A stretch of DNA of 16,984 nt from Sulfurovum sp. (GCA_030622375.1 JAUXGC010000018.1:1-16984), one strand, 5' to 3'; positions 6,823-13,412 are shown, counted from the stretch's first letter. The notes: a model not told the origin generated them from the letters alone. Numbers and translations: made by a program.

Positions 6823-7491
6823 TTATAAAAGTACTTTAGAAACTACAGCGCAAACAGCACTTTCACTCTTTAAAATCAAAGGAGTATCAAAACCCACAAT
6901 ATTTTCAGGGTCAAATAAATTTACCTCATCTACATGAAAACCACCTTCGCACCCTATAACAATAGTATCTATACTCTCTTGTGGTGTTATCTTATTTTCA
7001 GAGAAGTTCAGCATTTTACTTTGCGGATTTTGCATTAAAAAACTTTCCAAATCTTCAGACATCTCTAATTGCATCATTTGGCTTCTGCCAGACTGCTGAG
7101 AGGAGTTAAATAGTATCTTTTCTAAACGCTTAAAGTCTATTTTAAAACTTTTCTGAGAACGCATACAGTAGATAAATGTTATCCTCTCTACACCCATTTC
7201 ATTAAGCAGAGGTAGTACCTTTTCAATATTTTTAGGTTCAATCATGCACCAACCTATATGTAATGATATTTTAGCTTTAACTTCAATGCTTTGACTATCT
7301 TTAAGTTCAAGTACCGCAGAACTTTTATCTATATAAGTGATGGTATAGCGATGGAGTAAACCATCTTCTAAATTACGCAGAGAGAGCATATCTCCCACCT
7401 TGTGCCTACGCACCTTAAAGATGTAGCGATGCTCAGCGCCAAGTAGAGTTAATTGGGAAACACTAGCTTCTTTGTGGTAAAGATACAACAT
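6823..7491 (-). CDS. rsmE: 16S rRNA (uracil1498-N3)-methyltransferase
   Basis: RsmE methylates N3 of U1498 in 16S rRNA. The 222-residue protein has the N-terminal PUA-like segment (HRYIFKVRRHKVGD, 21-34) and a SPOUT C-domain. The latter carries MGVERITFIYCMRSQ (99-113), NSSQQSGRS (129-137, the usual EQSGR), VIGCEGGFHVDE (178-189, family IGPEGGF) and LILKSESAV (205-213, family RILRTETA). Pro to Cys in IGCEGG and Glu to Gln in SQQSGR are mild departures; key glycines and the arginine remain. It is slightly shorter than the usual 240-odd residues. It starts 2 nt after the stop of the upstream membrane-protein gene with no separate Shine-Dalgarno, so it is translationally coupled. Confidence 0.93.
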   Translation of the reverse strand: MLYLYHKEASVSQLTLLGAEHRYIFKVRRHKVGDMLSLRNLEDGLLHRYTITYIDKSSAVLELKDSQSIEVKAKISLHIGWCMIEPKNIEKVLPLLNEMGVERITFIYCMRSQKSFKIDFKRLEKILFNSSQQSGRSQMMQLEMSEDLESFLMQNPQSKMLNFSENKITPQESIDTIVIGCEGGFHVDEVNLFDPENIVGFDTPLILKSESAVCAVVSKVLL

Positions 7492-7493
7492 TA

Positions 7494-7919
7494 TTATAGT
7501 ACTACGATGCCTTTGGCTTTAAGTATCATAAGTACAACCATAACAACTATCAATAAAATATGTATTACTGAAATCTTTAAAAAAGCAGATTTAAGTAATG
7601 TGTGTGTTTCTAAATTTTCTATTTTAGCTTTTTTAATAATTATATATTTACGTATCTCTATGTACATCAATACTGCCCAAATTACAATCATAATAATCGT
7701 ACTAAGTGTTAATCCAAAATCACCTGCTACCATTGTGATAAGTCCAGTAAAAGCTATCATTGTAGTGATGGCTTGAAAAATCATTGTATATACAAAACTT
7801 GCTTTTCTAAAATCTAATGGATTTTTTGCTGTTAAAAAAGGTATAAATAGCCCTGAGACCAAAAAAGCTAAAAAAGCTTGAACCAGCACACTATGAACAA
7901 ATATCATCTCTCCTACCAT
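7494..7919 (-). CDS. Four-helix integral membrane protein, unknown function
   Basis: I choose the ATG at 7919 (MVGEMIFVHSVLVQ), giving 141 residues. AGGAG lies 7 nt before it, and the longer open frame to 8000 has no comparable signal and would run over the promoter. The protein is almost all membrane, with four hydrophobic segments: about 7-28, 41-65, 71-90 and 113-136. A charged loop (91-111, IRKYIIIKKAKIENLETH) lies before the last one. No catalytic motif or cofactor ligand set is apparent, and I do not recognise the family. It heads the minus-strand run and is coupled to rsmE (2-nt gap). I recall an integral membrane protein at the same position beside rsmE in C. jejuni, so the pairing may be conserved. 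Confidence 0.8.
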   Translation of the reverse strand: MVGEMIFVHSVLVQAFLAFLVSGLFIPFLTAKNPLDFRKASFVYTMIFQAITTMIAFTGLITMVAGDFGLTLSTIIMIVIWAVLMYIEIRKYIIIKKAKIENLETHTLLKSAFLKISVIHILLIVVMVVLMILKAKGIVVL

Positions 7920-7946
7920 AGAAAAACTCCTAAATTTTAAAAGCAG

Positions 7947-7952
7947 ATTATA
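7947..7952 (-). promoter_or_regulatory. -10 box for the membrane protein-rsmE operon
   Basis: TATAAT on the minus strand, placing the start near 7940 and a leader of about 20 nt before the ATG at 7919. It is back-to-back with the moeA promoter: the two -10 boxes are only 12 bp apart, so the polymerases cannot both occupy the region. Confidence 0.6.
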
Positions 7953-7964
7953 CTCTATCTTTGT

Positions 7965-7979
7965 TATAATCCTTATAAT
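7965..7979 (+). promoter_or_regulatory. Tandem -10 boxes for moeA
   Basis: Two perfect TATAAT hexamers on the plus strand (7965-7970 and 7974-7979), 9 bp apart, upstream of the moeA GTG at 8001. The first would give a leader of about 24 nt that keeps the AAAGG ribosome site; the second would give about 15 nt. No -35 consensus is seen. Confidence 0.55.
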
Positions 7980-8000
7980 TTCACCGCAAAGGCTTTTCAC

Positions 8001-9218
8001 GTGACTATTTCTATTACTGAAGCATTAGATACCATTTATGCTAACTGCTCCACTATCTCTACTGAAATTATCCCCATAGAGATAGCTCTAGGTCGCATTA
8101 TGGCTAAAGACTCGATTGCTACTTTTGATCTTCCTAGATTTGATAACTCTGCAATGGATGGATATGCAGTGAAGTGTGCAGATGCCAAAAACACTGTGAG
8201 TTGTAATGAAGTCATCTATGCTGGAGACAATCCTCAAATGACACTTGTAGCCCAAAAAGCTATTAAGATTATGACTGGTGCTCCCCTGCCTAATGGCTGT
8301 GAAGCAATTGTTCCCATGGAGAATGTACTTATAGAAGGAGACAAAGTAACCCTCCCAGCTAACATAGAGATAGATGCTCACATCAGAAGAGCGGGAGAAG
8401 ATATAAAAAGTGGGGATGTCTATCTTCATAAAAGGGAGAGTGTGACTGCATACAGCATTGCCCTGTTGGCTAGTCAAGGGATAACCCATCTCACAGTGTA
8501 TCGCAAAATAAAAGTGGCTGTTTTTGGTACAGGAGATGAGTTGCGTCCACACTTTGAAAAAATAGAAGCACATCAGCTCTACAATTCTAACACTCCTATG
8601 TTCCTTGCACGTGCCAAAGAACTTGGCTGTGAGGTACGCTATGTCCCAAGTAGCGGTGACACTATAGAACTTCTAGAAACTTCTATTAAATCCGCGCTGG
8701 ATGCAGATATTATTGTCACTTCAGGTGGGGTAAGTGTAGGGGACAAAGACTTTACCAAAGAAGCTTTTGCCAATTTGGGCATGAAACTCTATTTTGATAA
8801 AGTAGATATCAAGCCAGGTAAACCTACTGCTTTTGGAAAAATAGGTAATACAGTCATTATAAACCTACCAGGTAACCCCTTAGCTTCTATGGTAAATTAT
8901 GAGATTTTTATCCGTGCAGTAATACATAAAATGTCTGGAGTAAATGCTTATTATCATGCAACTATAGCGACAACGATGGGAGAAGATTTTAAAATAAAAA
9001 AAGGAAAATACACTGTACGACTAGGAAGCTTTGATGGTAAAACATTTATACCACTCAAGCAACAACTCCCAGGGATGGTTTCACCTATGCAAAAAGCAGA
9101 CGGTATGATTATAACTACGCCAGATATAGGAGCGTTACAAAAAGGGATGAGGGTTAAAATGATTCCAATAGTATGGGAGTTAAATAGTTCTAAAAAAGAG
9201 GATTTTTTTACAAGGTAA
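8001..9218 (+). CDS. moeA: Molybdopterin molybdenumtransferase
   Basis: MoeA inserts molybdate into adenylylated molybdopterin, the last common step of molybdenum cofactor synthesis. The 405-residue protein shows FDNSAMDGYA (47-56), IMTGAPLP (90-97), FGTGDEL (175-181), NSNTPM (195-200), TSGGVSVGDKDF (240-251), KPGKPTAFG (271-279) and LPGNPLASM (289-297), the standard MoeA motifs across domains III and I. The C-terminal domain IV follows. Start codon is GTG at 8001 with AAAGG about 9 nt upstream; no ATG in frame lies nearby. It stands alone on the plus strand, divergent from the rsmE operon, about 3 kb from moaA. I recall C. jejuni carrying moeA elsewhere, so its place here may be lineage-specific. 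A strong hairpin follows the stop. Confidence 0.96.
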   Translation: MTISITEALDTIYANCSTISTEIIPIEIALGRIMAKDSIATFDLPRFDNSAMDGYAVKCADAKNTVSCNEVIYAGDNPQMTLVAQKAIKIMTGAPLPNGCEAIVPMENVLIEGDKVTLPANIEIDAHIRRAGEDIKSGDVYLHKRESVTAYSIALLASQGITHLTVYRKIKVAVFGTGDELRPHFEKIEAHQLYNSNTPMFLARAKELGCEVRYVPSSGDTIELLETSIKSALDADIIVTSGGVSVGDKDFTKEAFANLGMKLYFDKVDIKPGKPTAFGKIGNTVIINLPGNPLASMVNYEIFIRAVIHKMSGVNAYYHATIATTMGEDFKIKKGKYTVRLGSFDGKTFIPLKQQLPGMVSPMQKADGMIITTPDIGALQKGMRVKMIPIVWELNSSKKEDFFTR

Positions 9219-9219
9219 G

Positions 9220-9249
9220 TATATAGTGGGTTTTCTTACCCACTATATA
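9220..9249. terminator. Hairpin between converging moeA and cytochrome c genes
   Basis: TATATAGTGGGT (9220-9231) and ACCCACTATATA (9238-9249) form a perfect 12-bp stem around a 6-nt loop, starting 1 nt after the moeA stop and ending 5 nt before the stop of the converging gene. It can serve both directions. Neither side has a long T run, so efficiency as a Rho-independent terminator is uncertain. Confidence 0.7.
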
Positions 9250-9254
9250 TTAAG

Positions 9255-9899
9255 TTACATTGCTGAAATATACGCAGATACTGCTTTAATATCTGCATCG
9301 CTCATAGAAGCAGCTTGACCTTTCATAAGCATACCCATACCGGATACATTTCTAGTACCTGCTTTGTACTCTGCCATTTTAGTTTCTAAATCAGCTACTG
9401 ATTGACCTGCAATTACTTCAGATTTACCAAGTGCTTTTGTTTGACCATTTGCTCCATGACATCCTGCACATTTAGCATATGCTGCTGCACCTGCTGCACT
9501 ATCTACTGTTGCAGTTACTGCTTCTTTTGTTGCTTCAACCGCATCTGATGCCACTTCTTTTGTTGCTTCAACGGCATTTGATGCTGCTTCTTTTGTTGCG
9601 GCTGCAGCAGCGGCTGCTCTATCTTTTAGTGCTTGTGCTGCATCTGCTGCTTTTTGTTCAGCTGCGACTGCTGCTTCTTTTGCTGCTGCTGCTGTTTTTT
9701 CTGCTACTTCTTTTGCTACTGCTGCTGTTTTTTCTGCTGTTTTTTTAGTTGCTTCAGCTGCGGCTGCGGCTGCCTCTTTTGTCGTATCTACAACATTGGC
9801 TGCTGTCTCAGTTACTGCTTCTACTGCATCTTTAGTCTTTTCGCCACATCCTATCATTAATACTGCTACTGCAGCAAGTGAAAGTAAAGTTGTTTTCAT
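9255..9899 (-). CDS. Lipoprotein class I cytochrome c with long Ala-rich helical spacer
   Basis: The 214-residue protein has a lipoprotein signal peptide (lipobox MIGC, lipidated C18). A low-complexity Ala/Lys/Glu/Thr segment spans about 25-135, and a small class I cytochrome c domain (136-214) follows with haem motif CAGCH (C144, C147, H148). The axial Met is probably among M188, M190 and M192, before the family's usual SMSDADIKAVSAYI helix. It should be an electron carrier tethered to a membrane on a long stalk. The stalk shows an 11-residue period: Lys recurs at 41, 52, 63 and 74, then after an 18-residue step (11+7) at 92, 103, 114 and 125. This matches the hendecad helices of LEA- or apolipoprotein-like proteins. 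Shine-Dalgarno AAGGA lies before the ATG. I recall a haem-binding lipoprotein at this place in C. jejuni. Its electron partners are unknown. Confidence 0.88.
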   Translation of the reverse strand: MKTTLLSLAAVAVLMIGCGEKTKDAVEAVTETAANVVDTTKEAAAAAAEATKKTAEKTAAVAKEVAEKTAAAAKEAAVAAEQKAADAAQALKDRAAAAAAATKEAASNAVEATKEVASDAVEATKEAVTATVDSAAGAAAYAKCAGCHGANGQTKALGKSEVIAGQSVADLETKMAEYKAGTRNVSGMGMLMKGQAASMSDADIKAVSAYISAM

Positions 9900-9928
9900 T
9901 TGTTTTCCTTTTAGATTTTATAGTAAGA

Positions 9929-9934
9929 ATTATA
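9929..9934 (-). promoter_or_regulatory. Extended -10 promoter of the cytochrome c gene
   Basis: TGGTATAAT on the minus strand: TATAAT with the upstream TGn extension, about 30 bp before the ATG, preceded by A/T tracts. The cytochrome is therefore probably monocistronic. Confidence 0.6.
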
Positions 9935-9982
9935 CCAAAAAATTATTTTTTTAACATAATTCAAGAATTATTTTAAAAAATT

Positions 9983-10145
9983 CTACTTCTTAGATGGTGA
10001 GGGAATAGCATCAGTTATAGCTTTTGTTGCCTTATCTACTACTGTCTCTTTTACTACATTTTTTATTGATTCATCTATCGCTGCATCTTTAGTCTTTTCA
10101 CCACATACTAAATACTGCAACAAGTGAAAGTAAAGTTGTTTCCAC
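9983..10145 (-). pseudogene. Decayed duplicate of the cytochrome lipoprotein 5' end
   Basis: The stretch 10081-10145 aligns with 9824-9899, the signal peptide and first residues of the neighbouring cytochrome. The former start codon position reads GTG instead of ATG. A net loss of 11 nt in the signal-peptide region shifts the frame, so reading from that position ends within 16 codons at TGA. The other frame still encodes VCGEKTKDAAIDES and on to PSPSKK before a stop at 9983, but its only upstream start is a TTG at 10171 and its hydrophobic segment lacks a proper lipobox. There is no haem motif. It looks like a partial tandem duplicate, or an older short lipoprotein, no longer translated. Confidence 0.65.
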
Positions 10146-10209
10146 TTATTATAATAAAAAAAACTAAACAAATTGAAATAACTTTTTTAATACTTGAAAA
10201 ATTTACTTG

Positions 10210-10791
10210 CTAAATATTTTTAGGATTTTGGATTATATCTTTTTTCAAAAGTTTCTCCCAAAGCTCTATATCACTCCACTCATTTTGTACCTGTTTTGAA
10301 AAAGAAATATCTTCTAGCATAATCTTACCCATATTTTCACTATATGCATCCTCTTTGAAACCTTGTGCATATCCTGTTTCTGTCTCATGTACAATAATAC
10401 TATGAAGTTTCACTTCTCTCTCTCCATTCATCATCTCTGTACACTCCAATACCCGCTCCACAAGTAAATAGATAACACGACTAAACTGTTCAGCAGATGG
10501 AGAGACTGGAAGCACTACCCATCGGTTACTGTACTCCTTCATCTTCTCTATATAATCCTCATCATCAGCACTCCAAAGTGTAATTGCATGGTCAAATGAA
10601 TCTATAAGCTCTTTAATATAAAGTTTTGTAAGTCCAAAATCATATACCATTTGTCCATCATCAAGATAGTTAGATTCAAGCAAAACTTCTATTTTATAAG
10701 AGTGTCCATGAATATTTTCACTACATCGTCTTGTAGAACAATCACGAACAATATGTGCATTTTCAAATTTAAATAGTTTTCTAATTAACAT
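10210..10791 (-). CDS. queD: 6-carboxytetrahydropterin synthase, long form
   Basis: QueD makes 6-carboxy-5,6,7,8-tetrahydropterin from dihydroneopterin triphosphate, the first committed step toward queuosine. In this 193-residue protein the zinc histidines are H13, H28 and H30 (NAH and IHGHSYK). The catalytic Cys is probably C23, with D67-H68 (FDHAI) and E136 in the HETETGYA motif (135-142) completing the site. It is much longer than E. coli QueD (about 120 residues), through an insert around 75-95 and a C-terminal extension after about 150. The Cys-to-His spacing (C23 to H28) is one residue longer than in E. coli. Shine-Dalgarno AAGGG precedes the ATG. QueE, the next enzyme, lies nearby at 11443-12201, which supports the assignment. 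The gene is divergent from the rhodanese gene. Confidence 0.9.
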   Translation of the reverse strand: MLIRKLFKFENAHIVRDCSTRRCSENIHGHSYKIEVLLESNYLDDGQMVYDFGLTKLYIKELIDSFDHAITLWSADDEDYIEKMKEYSNRWVVLPVSPSAEQFSRVIYLLVERVLECTEMMNGEREVKLHSIIVHETETGYAQGFKEDAYSENMGKIMLEDISFSKQVQNEWSDIELWEKLLKKDIIQNPKNI

Positions 10792-10823
10792 TTTATACCC
10801 TTAATTGGGAGTTTATTAGTCTG

Positions 10824-10829
10824 ATTTTA
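10824..10829 (-). promoter_or_regulatory. Possible -10 box for queD
   Basis: TAAAAT on the minus strand within GATAAAATCAG, about 33 bp upstream of the queD ATG. A 5/6 match without a -35; the A/T-rich background makes this a weak call. Confidence 0.35.
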
Positions 10830-10914
10830 TCAAAGCTAACTTAAATATCTATTAGTATACAGTGAACTTCTCTCTCTTATACTAATTTTTTAACATATAC
10901 TAAGTTTTACACAA

Positions 10915-10920
10915 TATAAT
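10915..10920 (+). promoter_or_regulatory. -10 box for the rhodanese gene
   Basis: TATAAT on the plus strand about 31 bp before the ATG at 10951, followed by an AAGGA ribosome site (10940-10944). The 159-bp gap between queD and this gene holds both divergent promoters and little else that I can identify. Confidence 0.6.
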
Positions 10921-10950
10921 TCTAAAATATTAAAACCATAAGGAAATCAA

Positions 10951-11430
10951 ATGAAAAAAATACTTTATCCTTTAGTCTCTCTAGCATTACTTACTGTTAA
11001 TGCAATAGCTTATGACAATACCCAGTATGACAATACCAAGGCAAAAGAATTAAATAACTTCTATTCACACATGACACAAAAAGCATGTGCTGATTCTAAA
11101 CTTTTTATAAAAGCAGAGGATGTAATGAAAATGTTACGCGAGAAAAAAGACTTTTTGCTACTAGATGTACGTACAAATGGTGAAGTTGGTATAGTATCAC
11201 TTAGTGGAAAAAATGCTCTACATATGCCTATTGCAAACCTTTTCAAAAATGAAAATTTAAACAAACTCCCTACAGATAAACCAATTATCGTTGTATGTCA
11301 TTCAGGGACTCGTGCAACATTGGCTGCTATTGGACTAAAAAGAATTGGATTTAAACAAACTCATGTTCTAAAGGGAGGGATCATCGCACTAGCAGCAGCT
11401 GATAATCCTAAAAATGCTCCACTAAAATAA
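10951..11430 (+). CDS. Exported single-domain rhodanese
   Basis: Rhodaneses carry sulfane sulfur on an active-site cysteine. This 159-residue protein has a Sec signal peptide (1-20, cleavage near NAIA/YDN) and one rhodanese domain (about 52-150). Active-site loop CHSGTR is at 116-121 (C116), LLLDVRTNGEVG at 69-80 and VLKGGIIAL at 139-147. The loop length of six fits sulfurtransferases rather than Cdc25-like phosphatases. A second Cys (C46) lies before the domain. It would work in the periplasm, plausibly in sulfur compound handling, which fits a sulfur-oxidising host; the true substrate is unknown. It is the only plus-strand gene between the two minus-strand que genes, and I recall it being absent from that position in C. 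jejuni, so it may be an insertion. Confidence 0.9.
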   Translation: MKKILYPLVSLALLTVNAIAYDNTQYDNTKAKELNNFYSHMTQKACADSKLFIKAEDVMKMLREKKDFLLLDVRTNGEVGIVSLSGKNALHMPIANLFKNENLNKLPTDKPIIVVCHSGTRATLAAIGLKRIGFKQTHVLKGGIIALAAADNPKNAPLK

Positions 11431-11463
11431 AAAGAAAAGATGCTACACGCCCTGTGTAGTATC
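11428..11463 (-). terminator. Intrinsic terminator of moaA-queE
   Basis: On the minus strand GATACTACAC (11463-11454) and GTGTAGCATC (11448-11439) form a 10-bp stem (one G-T pair) around a 5-nt loop. A T-rich tract (TTTTCTTTTTATTTT) follows. The stem overlaps the last codons and stop of queE. On the plus strand the same hairpin follows the rhodanese stop but lacks a T run. Confidence 0.8.
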
Positions 11464-12201
11464 AAAAACCCTTATATGTAATCTATCGCTGTATCTAAAA
11501 TTGTGTTTCATGCAAAACTCAAATACTGCCCTGTCATTTTTGAAAATAGTGTCTCTACTTTCACCTATAGGCATACAGAAAATTTCAAGCTTTGGTAAAA
11601 ATTCTCTTATTTGATTTATCTCTCTTATAGCAGTTGTTTCTACAAGTTTTTTATCTATGGTAAACTTCAGAAATGATTTTTTTGCGTAAACTTGTATATT
11701 CTTAAGTGCTTGTGGAATAATACGTTTCCGTAAAGGCTCTCCAGAGTTGGATAGTTTCAAAGAGAGTGCAAAAATGCAAGACTTATAGGCAGGATAAGAT
11801 TTAAAATCTATCTCAATAGTACCATTGGTCTCAAAAGTAATTTGCACACCCTCTTTTACCAACCACTTCACTACTTCATAAAATACCTTATCATTATAAT
11901 ACATCAAAGGCTCACCACCTGTAATGACCATGTGAGGTTTATAGCCTATTGTTGCAAATTCATCTTGTAATTTACTAATGAGTGTTTGACTATCATTTAT
12001 TTTTGTCCATAATTTGGCATAAGCACTATCAACAGCAAAATAAGTGTCGCATCCGTAGCGTAATTTCCCATCTAGTTCATACGTTGCACCAAAACCAGGA
12101 CAGGAAAGATTACATCCGCCTGTTCTCAAAAAATAAGAAGGGACACCTGCATATTTTCCTTCACCTTGAATGGAAAAAAACTGTTCAGTAAGGTAAAACA
12201 T
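11443..12201 (-). CDS. queE: 7-carboxy-7-deazaguanine synthase, radical SAM, with unusual cluster spacing
   Basis: QueE converts 6-carboxytetrahydropterin to 7-carboxy-7-deazaguanine, the step after QueD in queuosine synthesis. The 252-residue protein has [20 protein letters not shown] (3-22), the typical QueE N-terminus. TGGCNLSC (27-34), YGCDT (49-53), ITGGEPLM (93-100) and FETNGT (122-127) follow. The cluster cysteines appear to be C30, C34 and C51, since the normal third position (residue 37) is Phe and C51 carries the CDT signature found after the third Cys in other QueEs. That gives CX3CX16C instead of CX3CX2C. The ATG overlaps the moaA stop by one base (TAATG), so the two are coupled. 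An intrinsic terminator overlaps its 3' end. Confidence 0.92.
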   Translation of the reverse strand: MFYLTEQFFSIQGEGKYAGVPSYFLRTGGCNLSCPGFGATYELDGKLRYGCDTYFAVDSAYAKLWTKINDSQTLISKLQDEFATIGYKPHMVITGGEPLMYYNDKVFYEVVKWLVKEGVQITFETNGTIEIDFKSYPAYKSCIFALSLKLSNSGEPLRKRIIPQALKNIQVYAKKSFLKFTIDKKLVETTAIREINQIREFLPKLEIFCMPIGESRDTIFKNDRAVFEFCMKHNFRYSDRLHIRVFDTTQGV

Positions 12202-13175
12202 TAGCCACCGGTCTCATAAAAGGCTCTGGTTGAAATATTTTCTTCATTAGGATTATCCTCACTCCAACGATTCTCTTTGGGTTTATCTTTCAGCACTTGT
12301 GCCAAAACATCAGCAGCACCTTGTATGTCACCTTTTTTTACAGACTCTGCAATGCTCATAGCTTCATCAAAGTAAAGACAAGGAATAAGGTTGCCTTCTG
12401 CTGTAAGTCTTATGCGATTACAGTTTTCACAAAAGTCGTGTTTGTGGGGGTCTATGAGTCCAAACTCATAACCATCATCTAAAATATAGTTAAATGATGG
12501 GCGGGCACCTTCACGACCTAGTGCTTTTATAGTATGTCTCTCTTTTACTTTTTCTAAAATTTCTCTACCGTGCATCCCCTCAATGTCTTTACTCGCATGT
12601 GCATTTTCCATATATTCTATAAAACGTACTTTAATATTACGTTCTTTACAATACTCTATAATATCTAAAATCTCATCATCATTAATACCTTTGAGGGGTA
12701 CCATATTAATTTTAACACCCAAACCCACTTCAAGTGCTTTATCTATCCCTTTGAGGACTTGCTCTAAAACATCTTTTTGTGCTATCTGCTGTGCCACTTC
12801 AGGCTTGAGTGAATCCAAGGAAATATTGAGTCTTTTAAGTCCTGCATCTTTAAGCCTCTGTGCTGTTTGAGGTAAAAGAAAAGCATTGGTTGTCAGTGCC
12901 AAATCAATATCTGGTTTATAGTCATGGATCATTTTGATAAAAGTATCCAAACCTTCTCTGAGAAGTGGCTCTCCGCCTGTGATACGAATCTTATTTACAC
13001 CTTCATCTATGGCTACTTTCATAAATAAAAAAAGCTCTTCAAAAGAGAGTAAATTTTCTCTAGGTACCCATGAAAAAGGTTTTTCTGGCATGCAGTATTG
13101 GCATCTAAAGTTACAACGTTCTGTAACAGAAACCCTTAAGTAGTTTACTGTTCGACCATGTCCATCTATAAGCAT
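12201..13175 (-). CDS. moaA: GTP 3',8-cyclase (molybdenum cofactor step 1)
   Basis: MoaA with MoaC turns GTP into cyclic pyranopterin monophosphate. This 324-residue radical SAM enzyme has the N-terminal [4Fe-4S] motif CNFRCQYC (C21, C25, C28). [10 protein letters not shown] follows as [10 protein letters not shown] (64-73), then LTTNAFLL (94-101), RLNISLDSL (115-123) and the MoaA-specific C-terminal cluster C249, C252 and C266 ([19 protein letters not shown]). It ends in Gly-Gly, the MoaA tail needed for activity. All residues expected of a working enzyme are present. It is the first gene of a two-gene operon with queE. The ribosome site is weak (GGA, 9 nt upstream). An FNR-like box at 13230-13243 lies about 55-68 bp upstream of the ATG. 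Confidence 0.97.
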   Translation of the reverse strand: MLIDGHGRTVNYLRVSVTERCNFRCQYCMPEKPFSWVPRENLLSFEELFLFMKVAIDEGVNKIRITGGEPLLREGLDTFIKMIHDYKPDIDLALTTNAFLLPQTAQRLKDAGLKRLNISLDSLKPEVAQQIAQKDVLEQVLKGIDKALEVGLGVKINMVPLKGINDDEILDIIEYCKERNIKVRFIEYMENAHASKDIEGMHGREILEKVKERHTIKALGREGARPSFNYILDDGYEFGLIDPHKHDFCENCNRIRLTAEGNLIPCLYFDEAMSIAESVKKGDIQGAADVLAQVLKDKPKENRWSEDNPNEENISTRAFYETGG

Positions 13176-13229
13176 AATAATCCAATATGTTATTTTTGTT
13201 TAGAGTATCGAAATGTAGATAAAAGGAGG

Positions 13230-13243
13230 ATGATATAAATCAA
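13230..13243 (-). promoter_or_regulatory. FNR/CRP-type box upstream of moaA-queE
   Basis: TTGATTTATATCAT on the minus strand matches TTGAT-N4-ATCAA at 9 of 10 defined positions. It agrees with the box before petABC at 12 of 14 positions, including the spacer. The best -10 candidates (GATACT or TACTCT, 13202-13209) would put its centre at about -39.5 or -41.5. Which regulator of the family binds is unknown. Confidence 0.5.
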
Positions 13244-13343
13244 GAAATAAAATTTAAATGAAAAAGTATAAAAAGAACTCTTATTTATGATTATTTTGTT
13301 GTGATTTATTGTAAATGTAGAAGTAGTTATGAAAAGTCATTGT

Positions 13344-13412
13344 AGGGTGTTGTGTCCCCACAACACCAAGTCAAAATCAAAATACTGAAGGTGTTGTGAG
13401 ACACAACACCCT
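13344..13412. repeat. REPIN-like inverted pair of identical 9-bp-stem palindromes
   Basis: Hairpin A is GGTGTTGTG-TCCC-CACAACACC (13346-13367); hairpin B is GGTGTTGTG-AGA-CACAACACC (13390-13410). The ends AGGGTGTTGTGTC (13344-13356) and GACACAACACCCT (13400-13412) are perfect 13-nt inverted repeats, so the two hairpins face each other across a 22-nt spacer. This is the layout of REP doublets (REPINs). It begins 9 bp past the petC stop. On the minus strand hairpin B is followed by a T-rich stretch, so it may also end petABC transcription. The rest of 13176-13343 holds only the moaA promoter region. Confidence 0.75.

Noticed and set aside
7920-8000. N-terminal extension of the membrane protein up to 8000
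   Set aside because: It would cross the predicted promoter and the AGGAG ribosome site; the ATG at 7919 is better supported.
8088-8573. 161-codon minus-strand open frame opposite moeA
   Set aside because: It lies entirely over conserved MoeA motifs and has a Cys/His/Phe-rich shadow composition with no ribosome site.
8739-8745. GGGGACA, the same word as in the 6425-6469 palindrome
   Set aside because: It lies inside the conserved SVGDKDF codons of moeA with no paired TGTCCCC nearby, so it is chance.
9479-9748. Long plus-strand Leu-rich open frame opposite the cytochrome stalk
   Set aside because: It is the complement of Ala/Glu/Lys codon repeats in the real gene, gives an implausible near-pure Leu protein, and has no ribosome site.
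9480-9800. Repeated trinucleotide pattern that might suggest a CRISPR or satellite array
   Set aside because: There is no constant spacer/repeat layout; the pattern is codon-level Ala repetition in a coding frame.
9983-10171. 62-residue lipoprotein reading from TTG at 10171
   Set aside because: The start is TTG with no ribosome site, the hydrophobic stretch has QYLVC instead of a lipobox, and the region aligns with a frameshifted copy of the neighbouring gene; kept as a pseudogene.
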